Assembly (NCBI RefSeq): GCF_018398875.1
Contig: NZ_JAGWDK010000007.1
Coordinates: 186,001 to 250,000, forward strand
Reading direction: 5' to 3'
Origin: Bradyrhizobium sp. sGM-13
Lineage (GTDB): Bacteria > Pseudomonadota > Alphaproteobacteria > Rhizobiales > Xanthobacteraceae
DNA length: 64,000 bases
The position numbers were made by a program, and so were the translations under genes. This document shows, piece after piece, positions 55,834-64,000 of this stretch. The notes under the pieces are model-generated. The model worked only from the letters and a program-made list of their open reading frames with translations. It made no database searches and was not told where the DNA came from. Within the stretch, counting starts at the first letter, position 1; the number at the start of each line of letters is the position of its first letter.

Positions 55834-57372
55834 GTGACCCACCCCTCCATCCATGCCCGCACTACGCCGAACAAGATCGCCTATCAGATGGCCGGGACCG
55901 GCAAGGCGATCACCTATCGCGAGCTTGACGAGCTATCGAACCAGGGCGCGCAATTGTTCCGCAAGCTCGGGCTGAAGGCCGGTGACCACATCGCATTCCT
56001 GATGGAAAACCGCCTGGCATTCATGGAAATCTGCTGGGCGGCGCAGCGCTCGGGGCTCTATTACACCGCGATCAGCCGCTACCTCACCGAGGAAGAGATC
56101 GCCTATATCGTGAAGGATTGCGGCGCCAAGGTTTTTATCACCACGCCGCAATGCGCCGACAAGGTTAAAGGCCTGATCAAGGGCGAACCCGGCGAGCCGC
56201 TGTTCTTTATGGTCGACGAGCCCGCGCCGGGATTCCGCTCCTGGGACAAGGAAGCGATCGCAATGCCTGTGACGCCGATTGCGGACGAGGTCGCCGGCTA
56301 TGACATGCTGTATTCGTCCGGCACCACCGGCCGGCCCAAGGGCATCAAGAAGGAGCTCGAGGGCAAGGCGATCGACGTGCCGAATCCGCTCCTGAAAATT
56401 CTCTGCGCCGACATGTGCGGCATGTCGTCCGACAGCATCTATCTGTCGCCGGCGCCGCTCTATCACGCAGCTCCCCTGCGCTTCAACATGATGGCGATCA
56501 CGCTCGGCGGCACCTCCATCATCATGGAGCATTTCGACGCCGAGGAATTCTTGAGGCTGGTCGAGAAGTACAAGGTCACGCAGTCGCAGCTCGTGCCGAC
56601 CATGTTCGTGCGCATGCTGAAGCTGCCGGACGAGGTGCGCGCGGCTTATGACGTCTCGACGCTGAAAGGCGCGATCCACGCCGCCGCCCCCTGCCCGGTC
56701 GATGTCAAAGCGAAAATGATCGAATGGTGGGGACCGATCCTGATCGAATATTACGCCGGCTCCGAAGGCAACGGCGTCACCGTTTCAACTTCGCAGCAAT
56801 GGCTGACCCATCGCGGCACCGTCGGCCGCGCCGTGGTCGGCAAGGTGAAAATCCTCGACGAGAATGACGAGGAGAGACCGACCGGCGAAATCGGCACGGT
56901 CTATTTCGCCGATGCGCCTGTTTTCACCTATCACAACGATCCCGAGAAGACCAAGAAGGCCTACAACGCCAAGGGCTGGTCGACGCTCGGCGACGTCGGC
57001 TACCTCGACGCGGAAGGCTATCTCTATCTCACCGACCGCAAGAGCTACATGATCATCTCCGGTGGGGTAAACATCTACCCGCAGGAGACCGAGGACATCC
57101 TGATCACCCATCCTGCCGTCTCCGACGTCGCCGTATTCGGCGTGCCGAACGAGGAAATGGGCGAGGAGGTCAAGGCCGTGGTGCAACCCCACGACATGGT
57201 AAAAGCCGGCAAGGATCTCGAGGCCGAACTGATCGTGTTCTGCCGAAAACATCTGTCGCCGATCAAGTGTCCGAAGAGCATCGACTTCGAGGCGGAGCTG
57301 CCGCGCACGCCGACCGGCAAGCTGGTGAAGCGCCATCTGCGCGACCGGTATTGGCCGAAGGCGAAGACGTAA
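55834..57372 (+). CDS. AMP-forming acyl-CoA synthetase (FadD-like)
   Basis: 512 aa from GTG at 55834 after GAGGAAACATTT. Phosphate loop YSSGTTGRPKGIKK, adenine region EYYAGSEGNGVTVS, hinge LGDVGYLDAEGYLYLTDRKS and catalytic Lys in LPRTPTGKLVKRHL. The EYYAGSEGNG motif in place of GxTE is seen in bacterial long-chain/steroid-type CoA synthetases. A third ligase in the window; it lies after the thiolase and before an epoxide-hydrolase-like gene. Confidence 0.92.
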   Translation: MTHPSIHARTTPNKIAYQMAGTGKAITYRELDELSNQGAQLFRKLGLKAGDHIAFLMENRLAFMEICWAAQRSGLYYTAISRYLTEEEIAYIVKDCGAKVFITTPQCADKVKGLIKGEPGEPLFFMVDEPAPGFRSWDKEAIAMPVTPIADEVAGYDMLYSSGTTGRPKGIKKELEGKAIDVPNPLLKILCADMCGMSSDSIYLSPAPLYHAAPLRFNMMAITLGGTSIIMEHFDAEEFLRLVEKYKVTQSQLVPTMFVRMLKLPDEVRAAYDVSTLKGAIHAAAPCPVDVKAKMIEWWGPILIEYYAGSEGNGVTVSTSQQWLTHRGTVGRAVVGKVKILDENDEERPTGEIGTVYFADAPVFTYHNDPEKTKKAYNAKGWSTLGDVGYLDAEGYLYLTDRKSYMIISGGVNIYPQETEDILITHPAVSDVAVFGVPNEEMGEEVKAVVQPHDMVKAGKDLEAELIVFCRKHLSPIKCPKSIDFEAELPRTPTGKLVKRHLRDRYWPKAKT

Positions 57373-57383
57373 ATCTCTCTATT

Positions 57384-57523
57384 GTCGTCCCGGTGAACGC
57401 AGGGATCCATAACCACCGCTGTTGACCGCTTTACAAAGCTGGGGCCACAGCCTCTTATCGCTGCAAACATTTGTGTTTATGGGTCCCGGATCGCGCTCGC
57501 TACGCTCGCTTGTCCGGGACGAC
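57384..57523. repeat. Intergenic inverted repeat (GTCGTCCC...GGGACGAC type)
   Basis: GTCGTCCCGGTGAACG with CAGGGATCCATAACC and TTTATGGGTCCCGGATCGCG, GTCCGGGACGAC; ends just before the ribosome-binding site of the next gene. Confidence 0.75.
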
Positions 57524-57538
57524 AAGGAGGTCCGCCGG

Positions 57539-58720
57539 ATGAGCACAACAGATTCCCTCCCCGAGATCCCGCTGCCATCCACCATCCGCTCGCGCTATGT
57601 CGATGGCATCAACGGCTTGCGCATGCACGTGCTGGAAGCCGGCTTCGAGACACCCGGCCGTCCGTGCCTCCTGCTGCTGCACGGCTTTCCCGAACTCGCC
57701 TATTCCTGGCGTAAGGTGATGCCGGTTCTCGCCGACGCCGGCTATCACGTGATCGCGCCGGACCAGCGCGGTTATGGCCGCACCACCGGATGGGACCCGG
57801 ATTACGACGGCGATCTCGCCTCGTTCCGCCTCCCCAATCTGGTGCGCGACGCGCTGGGGCTGGTGTCGGCGTTCGGTTACGCAAGCGTCGATGCCGTGAT
57901 CGGGCATGATTTCGGCTCATCGGTCGCAGCATGGTGCGCATTGATCCGCCCCGACGTGTTTCGCTCGGTCGTCATGATGAGCGCGCCGTTCGGTGGGCCG
58001 CCCTCGCTGCCCTTCAATACGGTGGATGGGCCGGCCAAGCCCGCAGCAGAAGATCCCATTCATCGCGATCTCGCCGCGCTGCCGCGCCCGCGCAAGCATT
58101 ATCAATGGTACTATTCGATGCGCGAGGCCAATGACGACATGCACCGCGCGCCGCAGGGCGTGCATGATTTCCTGCGCGCCTACTACCACCACAAGAGCGC
58201 CGACTGGAAAGCCAACCAGCCCTACCCGCTGAAGTCCTGGAGCGCGGAAGAGATCGCAAAGCTGCCGACCTACTATGTGATGGACCTCGCCAAGGACATG
58301 GCGGCCACCGTTGCCGAGGAAATGCCGTCGGCCGCGCAAATCGCCGCCAACAAATGGCTGCCGGACAGTGAGCTTGCCTTCTACAGCGCCGAGTACGAGC
58401 GCAACGGATTCCAGGGCGGGCTGCAGTGGTATCGCTGCGGCACCTCCGGCGCGTTCGTGCCGGAATTGCAGATATGGTCCGGCCGCACCATTGACGTGCC
58501 GTCCGCTTTCATGTCGGGCAGGCAGGACTGGGGCACCTATCAGCGACCCGGCGTCTATGAGGCGATGCAATCGAGAGCCTGCACCAACATGATCGGCTGC
58601 CATCTCGTCGACGGTGCCGGTCACTGGGTGCAGCAGGAGCAGTCCGGCGAAGTGAGCCGGTTGCTGATGCAATTCCTGCAGCAAGCAAAGGAAAACGCAA
58701 AGACAAGGGCGACCCAGTAG
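57539..58720 (+). CDS. Alpha/beta-hydrolase, epoxide hydrolase type
   Basis: 393 aa from the ATG at 57539, with AGGAGG 8 nt upstream. HGFPE motif in LLLHGFPELAYSWRK gives the oxyanion hole; nucleophile Asp in the Sm-x-Nu-x-Sm-Sm motif GHDFGSSVA; cap domain with WYYSMREANDDMHRA supplying tyrosine; catalytic His in GAGHWVQQEQSG. These are epoxide-hydrolase hallmarks. It could open an epoxide from aromatic ring epoxidation or act on an ester; related haloalkane dehalogenases are the main alternative. Belongs to the cluster II plus-strand operon. Confidence 0.85.
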   Translation: MSTTDSLPEIPLPSTIRSRYVDGINGLRMHVLEAGFETPGRPCLLLLHGFPELAYSWRKVMPVLADAGYHVIAPDQRGYGRTTGWDPDYDGDLASFRLPNLVRDALGLVSAFGYASVDAVIGHDFGSSVAAWCALIRPDVFRSVVMMSAPFGGPPSLPFNTVDGPAKPAAEDPIHRDLAALPRPRKHYQWYYSMREANDDMHRAPQGVHDFLRAYYHHKSADWKANQPYPLKSWSAEEIAKLPTYYVMDLAKDMAATVAEEMPSAAQIAANKWLPDSELAFYSAEYERNGFQGGLQWYRCGTSGAFVPELQIWSGRTIDVPSAFMSGRQDWGTYQRPGVYEAMQSRACTNMIGCHLVDGAGHWVQQEQSGEVSRLLMQFLQQAKENAKTRATQ

Positions 58721-58827
58721 GGTATCGGCAAGAGAGGACCGCCGCTGTACAGCTATTGCTCTTGCTGCACGCGCCCAAACTGAGCATCATCCGCGCCGTA
58801 TTCGAAAAACAGAGCGGAGCGTACGCC

Positions 58828-60300
58828 TTGGCCAAATCGCAATGGAGCTTCAAGACCGCCGTTGAATTGTCCGCGGCACTTGCCGCGAAAAAGGTCTCGG
58901 CCGTCGAACTGGCCGAGGACGCGATCGGCCGGATCGAGCGGCACGATACGAAGATCAACGCAATTTGCGTTCGCGATTTCGAGCGAGGCCTTGCCGCCGC
59001 CCGCGCCGCCGACGCCGAACTGGCTCGCGGCGTGAAGAAGCCGCTGCTCGGCCTCCCGCTGACCGTGAAGGAGTCCTACAATATCGCGGGGCTGCCGACG
59101 ACCTGGGGCATTCCGGCGCAGAAGGATTTCACGCCGACGGAAGACGCGCTGTCGATCTCGCGCGTCAAGGACGCCGGCGGCGTCATCCTCGGCAAGACCA
59201 ATGTCCCGTTCGGCCTCGGCGACTGGCAGAGCTATAACGAGGTCTACGGCACCACCAACAACCCGTTCGATCTCGGCCGGACGCCGGGCGGCTCGTCCGG
59301 CGGCTCCTCGGCCGCGCTCGCGGCCGGTTATGGCCCGCTATCGCTCGGCTCCGACATCGGCGGTTCGCTGCGCGTGCCCGCCTTTCATTGCGGCGTCTAC
59401 GCGCACAAGCCGACGTTTGCGCTGGTACCGGGGCGCGGCCACACGCCGCCACCGTTTCAGCCGCTGCCGCTCGACCGCGATCTTGCCGTGATCGGCCCGA
59501 TGGCACGCAGCGCCGCCGATCTCTCGCTGCTGCTCGACACCATCGCCGGTCCCGATCCGCTGGAGGCCGGCAAGGGCTACCAGCTCGCCCTGCCGCCGCC
59601 GCGCCACGGCGCGCTGAAAGATTTTCGCGTGTTGGTGGTCGATACCGACCCGGTCATGCCGACCGATGAGGTGGTGCGCGGCACGATCCACGTGCTCGCT
59701 TCCAACCTCGAAAAGGCCGGCACCAAGGTCGATCGCAACAGCCCGTTGCTGCCAAACTTTGCCGAGACGTCCCGGCTCTACATGCGGATGCTGATGTCGT
59801 TCCTCGCCGCTTCCTTCTCGCCGGAAATCTATGCCGGCGCGCAGGCCGCCGCCGCCGCGCTACCGCCGAGCGATGTAAGCCTTGCTGCCGAACGCCTGCG
59901 GGGCATGGCGCAAAGCCACCGCAACTGGTTGATGGACGACGTCGCGCGTGCGCGCCTGCGCGCGCAATGGCGCGAACTGTTCAAGACCTATGATGCTGTG
60001 ATCTGCCCGATCATGCCGACCCCGGCCTATCCGCACGACCATTCCGACGACCAGGAAAAACGCAGCATCGAGATCGACGGCAAAGATTACGTCTATCCCG
60101 ATCAGCTTTCGTGGCCCGGCATCGCCACCCTACCCGGCCTGCCCGCGACCGCGATCCCGACCGGCTTTTCACCGAACGGATTGCCGGTCGGTGTGCAGAT
60201 CGTCGGGCCGTGGCTGGAGGACCGGACGCCCTTGACGTTGGCGGAACTGATCGAGCGCGAATTCGGCGGCTTCAAGCCGCCGCCGATGTTTGATGATTGA
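58828..60300 (+). CDS. Amidase (amidase-signature family)
   Basis: 490 aa. Start is a TTG at 58828 with GGAG 8 nt upstream (MAKSQWSFKTAVELSAAL). The Ser-cisSer-Lys triad: Lys in LPLTVKESYNIAGLPTTWG and the Gly/Ser-rich signature GGSSGGSSAALAAG, then SDIGGSLRVPA. Hydrolyses aliphatic or aromatic amides; GatA-like use is unlikely because no GatB or GatC is nearby. Context with ligases and an epoxide hydrolase suggests an amide or nitrile degradation step, but this is inference. Confidence 0.9.
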   Translation: MAKSQWSFKTAVELSAALAAKKVSAVELAEDAIGRIERHDTKINAICVRDFERGLAAARAADAELARGVKKPLLGLPLTVKESYNIAGLPTTWGIPAQKDFTPTEDALSISRVKDAGGVILGKTNVPFGLGDWQSYNEVYGTTNNPFDLGRTPGGSSGGSSAALAAGYGPLSLGSDIGGSLRVPAFHCGVYAHKPTFALVPGRGHTPPPFQPLPLDRDLAVIGPMARSAADLSLLLDTIAGPDPLEAGKGYQLALPPPRHGALKDFRVLVVDTDPVMPTDEVVRGTIHVLASNLEKAGTKVDRNSPLLPNFAETSRLYMRMLMSFLAASFSPEIYAGAQAAAAALPPSDVSLAAERLRGMAQSHRNWLMDDVARARLRAQWRELFKTYDAVICPIMPTPAYPHDHSDDQEKRSIEIDGKDYVYPDQLSWPGIATLPGLPATAIPTGFSPNGLPVGVQIVGPWLEDRTPLTLAELIEREFGGFKPPPMFDD

Positions 60301-60312
60301 GACACCAACTCC

Positions 60313-60427
60313 GTCATTGCGAGGAGCGAAGCGACGAAGCAATCCATTTTCCCGAACGGCACGATGGATTGCTTCGCTGAGCTTGTCATCGGGCGCGCAT
60401 TCGCGCAACTCGTTGGCTCGCAATGAC
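60313..60427. repeat. Intergenic inverted repeat (GTCATTGCGAGG...TCGCAATGAC type)
   Basis: GTCATTGCGAGGAGCGAAG, GAAGCAATCCAT, ATGGATTGCTTCGCTGAG and CTCGCAATGAC; carries the same GTCATCGGGCGCGCATTCGC insert as the repeat at 40514. Confidence 0.8.
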
Positions 60428-60450
60428 GAAAGGATAGAGGGAGAAAATCC

Positions 60451-60804
60451 ATGAGCAAGGACATCGACGAACTCACCGCGCTGAACCGCGACTACGTGAA
60501 CTCGGTTCAAAACTCCGATGTCAAGCGCTTCGATGAAATCCTGGCCGCCGACTTCTATTGCTCAAACCCTGATAAGACCCTGGTCGACCGCGCGGCCTTT
60601 CTCAGGCAAACCGCAGTGCCGGTGACGATCAAGAACCTCACCGCGCACGACGTCAAAATCCGTGTGCTCGGCGACTTCGCCATCATCCACGCCGCCACCA
60701 GCTATACGACCGCGGACGGCCAGCAGGCCCATGGGCGCTATACCGATTGCTGGGCGAAGCAGAATGGCAAGTGGCTTGCGGTATCAGCGCACGTGTCGCG
60801 GTAG
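60451..60804 (+). CDS. SnoaL/DUF4440-like NTF2-fold protein
   Basis: 117 aa. Cone-shaped NTF2 fold: N-terminal helix LNRDYVNSVQNSDVKRFDEI, then LAADFYCSNPDKTLVDRAAF, strands HDVKIRVLGDFAIIHAATSY and a C-terminal CWAKQNGKWLAVSAHVSR, as in DUF4440/SnoaL proteins. Members are small cyclases, isomerases or ligand-binding proteins. Substrate unknown; follows the amidase after a palindromic repeat. Confidence 0.85.
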   Translation: MSKDIDELTALNRDYVNSVQNSDVKRFDEILAADFYCSNPDKTLVDRAAFLRQTAVPVTIKNLTAHDVKIRVLGDFAIIHAATSYTTADGQQAHGRYTDCWAKQNGKWLAVSAHVSR

Positions 60805-60822
60805 GCCAATATCTAACCCCGC

Positions 60823-60940
60823 GTCGTCCCTGCGAAAGCAGGGACCCATAACCACTGACGGGCGTTGCGAGAAAAGCCGTCTCCCCTTGTGTCCCTACGA
60901 TCGGCCGCACCGTATGGGTCCCGGCGCTCGCAGGGACAAC
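60823..60940. repeat. Intergenic inverted repeat (GTCGTCCCTGCG...CAGGGACAAC type)
   Basis: GTCGTCCCTGCGAAAGCAGG, GACCCATAACCACTG and CGTATGGGTCCCGGCG, CAGGGACAAC; one outer base differs (GACAAC for GACGAC). Between convergent genes. Confidence 0.75.
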
Positions 60941-60962
60941 GGATGCAATTGCGAACTACGCC

Positions 60963-62051
60963 TCACGCATCAAACATGATCACGCTGCGGAGCGTCTTGC
61001 CGGCTTTCATGTTGGCAAAACCTTCGTTGATTTCGGAGAGTTTCAGCTTGGCCGAGATCCAATCCTCCAGATGCAGCTTGCCGCGCATGTAGAATTCGAC
61101 CAGGCGGGGCATGTCGACGCGGAAATGATTTGAGCCCATCGACGAGCCCTGGATGCGGCGCTCCCTAAGGAAATCGAAGCCGTGCAGCTCGATCTTCTGG
61201 CCGAACGGGATCATGCCGACGATGGTCGCGGTGCCGCCGGCCGCCAGCATCGCAAAGGACTGCTCGGCGGTTTCCTTGCGGCCCAGCACCTCGAAGGAGT
61301 GATGCACGCCGCCGCCGGTGAGTTCGCGCACCTGCTGCACCACATCGCCGCGGGAGGGATCGACGATATCGGTGGCGCCGAGTTTTGTGGCCAACTGGAG
61401 CTTGGCCGGATTGGTGTCGATCGCGATGATGCGGCCGGCGCCGGCGATCGCGGCGCCATTGATCGCGGCCATGCCGACGCCGCCGCAGCCGATCACGGCC
61501 ACCGTTTCGCCGGCCTGCACCTTTGCGGTGTTCACGACCGCACCATAGCCGGTGATGACGCCGCAGCCGATCAGGGCGGCCAGCTCCAGTGGCATGTCCT
61601 TGCGGATTTTGACAATGGCGTTTTCGTGCACCAGCATCTGCTCGGCGAATGACGAGAGGTTGAGGAACTGATGGAGCTTTTCCTCACGCGCCCAGGACAG
61701 CCGGTTCGACTGACCGGGCAGCATCTTCACGGTCGTGTCGGTGCACAGCACGGTGCGGCCGGTCGTGCAGTTATCGCAGGTGCCGCAGAACACCGAAAGA
61801 CACGTCACGACGTGATCGCCGGGCTTTACATAGGTGACGTCGGAGCCGACCTTTTCGACGACGCCGGCCGATTCATGGCCGAGCACCGCCGGCAACGGAT
61901 GCGGATACAGCCCTTCCATGAAGTGCAGGTCGGAATGACAGAGGCCGGCGACGCGCGTGCGGATCAGGACTTCGCGCGGGCCGGGATTCGGCACGCTGAC
62001 CTCCTCGATCACCAGCGGCTGGTTGACTTCATGCAGAACGGCGGCCTTCAT
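60963..62051 (-). CDS. Zn-dependent alcohol dehydrogenase (MDR, class III/AdhC-like)
   Basis: 362 aa. Catalytic zinc ligands Cys in AGLCHSDLHFMEG and His-Glu in GHESAGVVEKVGS; the structural zinc site CGTCDNCTTGRTVLC has four cysteines. NAD site IGCGGVGMAAINGA. Oxidises an alcohol to aldehyde with NAD. Start ATG at 62051. The upstream gene is an AidB-like acyl-CoA dehydrogenase 52 bp away in the same direction, so they may form an operon. Confidence 0.93.
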   Translation of the reverse strand: MKAAVLHEVNQPLVIEEVSVPNPGPREVLIRTRVAGLCHSDLHFMEGLYPHPLPAVLGHESAGVVEKVGSDVTYVKPGDHVVTCLSVFCGTCDNCTTGRTVLCTDTTVKMLPGQSNRLSWAREEKLHQFLNLSSFAEQMLVHENAIVKIRKDMPLELAALIGCGVITGYGAVVNTAKVQAGETVAVIGCGGVGMAAINGAAIAGAGRIIAIDTNPAKLQLATKLGATDIVDPSRGDVVQQVRELTGGGVHHSFEVLGRKETAEQSFAMLAAGGTATIVGMIPFGQKIELHGFDFLRERRIQGSSMGSNHFRVDMPRLVEFYMRGKLHLEDWISAKLKLSEINEGFANMKAGKTLRSVIMFDA

Positions 62052-62102
62052 CGGTGCTTCCCCTTCAATTCTGTTATTTTTTGAACCAGTACTGGCTGCA
62101 GC

Positions 62103-63884
62103 CTACGCTGCGACAAGCAATTCGCCAACCTCGGCCATGCCGACGCTGCGTTCGCCGAGCAGATGGCCGGCAATTGCGCGTTGGGTGGCATTTTCCGCAA
62201 GCCGGAACGGATCGCCCGGCGTGACGCGATGGTCGACCACCATCCGCGATAGCAACAGCCGCCTGGCGTCGCCGCGCACCTCGTGAATTCGCCCACCCTC
62301 CCAGGCCAGCGCGACAGCGCTGGCGACATGATAGAGCAGGCTGGTGGCGCGCCGCGCATCGCCCTCATTGTCGGTCCGGCTGGCTACCTCGCGGGCAAAG
62401 CCGACCGCACGGTCGGTCAGTTCACGCAGCCGGTTGCGCCAGGCCTGCGGCACGTTGGTGCTGTCGTCGAGGCGGGCGTGCAGATCGGCCGCGAGCGCGG
62501 CGTCGGCGCCGTGGCGGCCGATCGCGCGGGTCAGCGCGTCGATTGCGACGATGTTGCCGGTGCCTTCCCAGATCGAGCCGAGATGGGCGTCGCGCAGCAG
62601 CCGCGCGGTGGCAAACTCCTCGATGTAGCCGATGCCGCCGCGCATCTCCAACGCATCGCCGCAGACCTTTCGCGCGTCGCGCGTGGCGCGGAATTTCAGC
62701 GTTGGCGTCAGGATACGCAACAAAGCCGCCGCGTCCTGGCTGCCGGCTTCCGCGCGATCGAGCGCGTCGGCCGTGAGAAAACTCATCGACAGCGCCTGCT
62801 CGGTCGGCAGCATGATCTTCATCAACTGCCGCCGCGCCAGCGGCAGGTCGATGATGCGCTGGCCGAACACCACACGGTTCTTCGCCACTGTCATCGCGTC
62901 ATGGTGCGCGCGCCGCATCAGCGCGGTGGACTTGACGCCATTGGACAGCCGCGAGGAGTTGACCATCTCGGCCATCTGCACGAAGCCGCGGTCGAGCTTG
63001 CCGACGGCGTAGGCAATCGCGCCCTCGAACTTGATCTCGCCCGACGCCATCGAACGGGTGCCGAGTTTGTCCTTCAGGCGAACGATCCGGTAGTGATTCT
63101 GCGAGCCGTCATCGAGGAAGCGCGGCATCAGGAACAGGCCGACGCCGCGCGTGCCGGGCCCCGCGCCTTCCGGCCGCGCCAGCAGCATCACCACCTTGGC
63201 GTCGGCATTGGAGCAGAACCATTTCTCGCCGTAGAGCCGCCAGTGGTCGCCCTCCTGCACGGCCCGCGTCGTCAGCGTGCCGACGTCGGAGCCGCCTTCC
63301 TTCTCGGTCATGAACTGGCCACCTTGAGTCAGCCTGCTCATGTCGGTCTGGGTCAGGCCGTCGAGATATTTTGCCTTCAACGCATCGCTGCCGAAATTGT
63401 TGAGCAGTTTCGCGCAACCATCCGTGACGTTGATCGGACAGCCCATGCCGAATTCGGTCTGGTTGAACAGGAAGGTGAAGGCATGCTTGGCGACGACGGG
63501 GTATTTATCCGGCCAGTCCATGATGCCCTTGCGGATCGACATCGCGTGAATGCCGAACTCGCCGAATGCGGCTTTTTCCAGCTCGCGATAGGCCGGGTGA
63601 TATTCGATGTACTGGATATCGCGGCCGAACTTGTCGCGCTGGTGCAGCACCGGTGTGTGGCGGTCGGCAAGCCGCGCGCATTCGTCGAGATAGCCGCCGG
63701 CCAATTCGCCGAGCCGGTCGAGATGCGGCTCGATATGGCGAAACAGCGCGTCCGGCAGATGCAGGCGAAGCAGATCCGCCAACGCCGGATCGGCGCGGTA
63801 GAAATTCATCCCCGTCGTATCAGGTGCGAGCAATCCCGGCTGATTGGCTGACGCGGCTGCGCGGTCTTGCATGAGTGGATGCAT
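62103..63884 (-). CDS. Acyl-CoA dehydrogenase, AidB-like long type
   Basis: 593 aa from the ATG at 63884 with AAGGG 6 nt upstream; a TTG at 63920 would add 12 residues but lacks a site. Features: QGGQFMTEKEGGSDVGTLTT, WRLYGEKWFCSNADAKVVML and MRGGIGYIEEFATARLLRD followed by GSIWEGTGNI, which is the AidB/isovaleryl-type ending. An extra N-terminal domain of about 150 residues (IEYHPAYRELEKAAFGEFG) is typical of this group. Substrate unknown. Divergent from the gene starting at 63974. Confidence 0.9.
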   Translation of the reverse strand: MHPLMQDRAAASANQPGLLAPDTTGMNFYRADPALADLLRLHLPDALFRHIEPHLDRLGELAGGYLDECARLADRHTPVLHQRDKFGRDIQYIEYHPAYRELEKAAFGEFGIHAMSIRKGIMDWPDKYPVVAKHAFTFLFNQTEFGMGCPINVTDGCAKLLNNFGSDALKAKYLDGLTQTDMSRLTQGGQFMTEKEGGSDVGTLTTRAVQEGDHWRLYGEKWFCSNADAKVVMLLARPEGAGPGTRGVGLFLMPRFLDDGSQNHYRIVRLKDKLGTRSMASGEIKFEGAIAYAVGKLDRGFVQMAEMVNSSRLSNGVKSTALMRRAHHDAMTVAKNRVVFGQRIIDLPLARRQLMKIMLPTEQALSMSFLTADALDRAEAGSQDAAALLRILTPTLKFRATRDARKVCGDALEMRGGIGYIEEFATARLLRDAHLGSIWEGTGNIVAIDALTRAIGRHGADAALAADLHARLDDSTNVPQAWRNRLRELTDRAVGFAREVASRTDNEGDARRATSLLYHVASAVALAWEGGRIHEVRGDARRLLLSRMVVDHRVTPGDPFRLAENATQRAIAGHLLGERSVGMAEVGELLVAA

Positions 63885-63973
63885 TTTTAGCCCTTGTTCG
63901 TTCCGCCCGATGTTGGTCAACTATCGATAACGCGGGCGGACGTGCCGTCAACAACCATAATTGGAGGGCCGCC

Positions 63974-64000
63974 ATGGCGGACGATTGCCAGGCGGAATCG
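63974..64000 (+). CDS. Start of an unidentified gene (cut by window end)
   Basis: ATG at 63974 preceded by GGAGGG at a good distance and running to the window edge (MADDCQAES). Divergent from the AidB-like gene across about 90 bp. Too short to identify. Confidence 0.4.

Noticed and set aside
58756..58827. Longer amidase start at 58756
   Set aside because: The added residues are not typical of the family, and the TTG at 58828 has a well-spaced ribosome-binding site.

Overview
The window is high-GC alphaproteobacterial DNA, most like Bradyrhizobium or a close Nitrobacteraceae relative such as Rhodopseudomonas. The reasons are the codon bias, the many leucine/isoleucine/valine-type (Liv/HAAT) and TRAP transporters, the large number of acyl-CoA metabolism genes, and dense intergenic stem-loop repeats of about 80-140 bp. 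No rRNA, tRNA, CRISPR array, transposase or phage gene was seen. It is essentially a catabolic region for aromatic, dicarboxylic and fatty acids.

Layout. (1) 1-8.6 kb: a minus-strand operon matching the pimeloyl/dicarboxylate beta-oxidation operon of R. palustris (PimF-like multifunctional enzyme, PimA ligase, PimC and PimD dehydrogenases, then an SDR), with a divergent IclR regulator and a perfect palindromic operator candidate; no thiolase is present. (2) 8.6-14.9 kb: a Liv-type ABC transporter (livG, livF, livH, livM) followed by two nearly identical tandem substrate-binding proteins, each closed by its own terminator. (3) 15-18.6 kb: glycerate kinase/hydroxypyruvate reductase and a PAS-PAS-GGDEF-EAL signalling protein. 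(4) 18.8-33.6 kb: a hydroxycinnamate (p-coumarate/ferulate) locus very like the R. palustris cou region: MarR (CouR-like) regulator, divergent ABC transporter with a LivM-LivG fusion, binding protein, acyl-CoA thioesterase, SDR, feruloyl/coumaroyl-CoA ligase, crotonase, a TRAP transporter with a DUF3237 partner, and pobA, which makes protocatechuate from 4-hydroxybenzoate. A 15-bp GTTAT-N5-ATAAC motif recurs at three promoters here. (5) 33.8-46.5 kb: mixed genes, including a thioesterase, LysR and its divergent FMN-barrel protein, a Fax-like GST, a WYL regulator with paired palindromes, a cysteine-cluster protein, DUF3307, a broken TAXI-TRAP receptor gene, a stand-alone DUF6537 protein, a membrane cNMP-binding protein, a crotonase, a Gly/His-rich exported protein, an ankyrin protein and a nitroreductase. 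(6) 46.6-64 kb: a second CoA-thioester catabolic cluster: three acyl-CoA dehydrogenases, a second feruloyl-CoA-synthase-type ligase, a crotonase reduced to a 34-codon relic, SDR, TetR, thiolase, another acyl-CoA ligase, epoxide-hydrolase-like protein, amidase, SnoaL-like protein, Zn alcohol dehydrogenase and an AidB-like acyl-CoA dehydrogenase.

How it fits together. Regions 1, 4 and 6 are complete or partial activate-and-beta-oxidise modules, each with its own local regulator (IclR, MarR, TetR); regions 1 and 4 also have uptake systems beside them. Regions 4 and 6 share the same core (crotonase, FCS-type ligase, HSD10-like SDR); in region 6 the crotonase has been deleted almost completely but in frame, leaving start, stop and overlap with the ligase gene. 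All assignments come from reading sequence and remembered family features; no database search was run.
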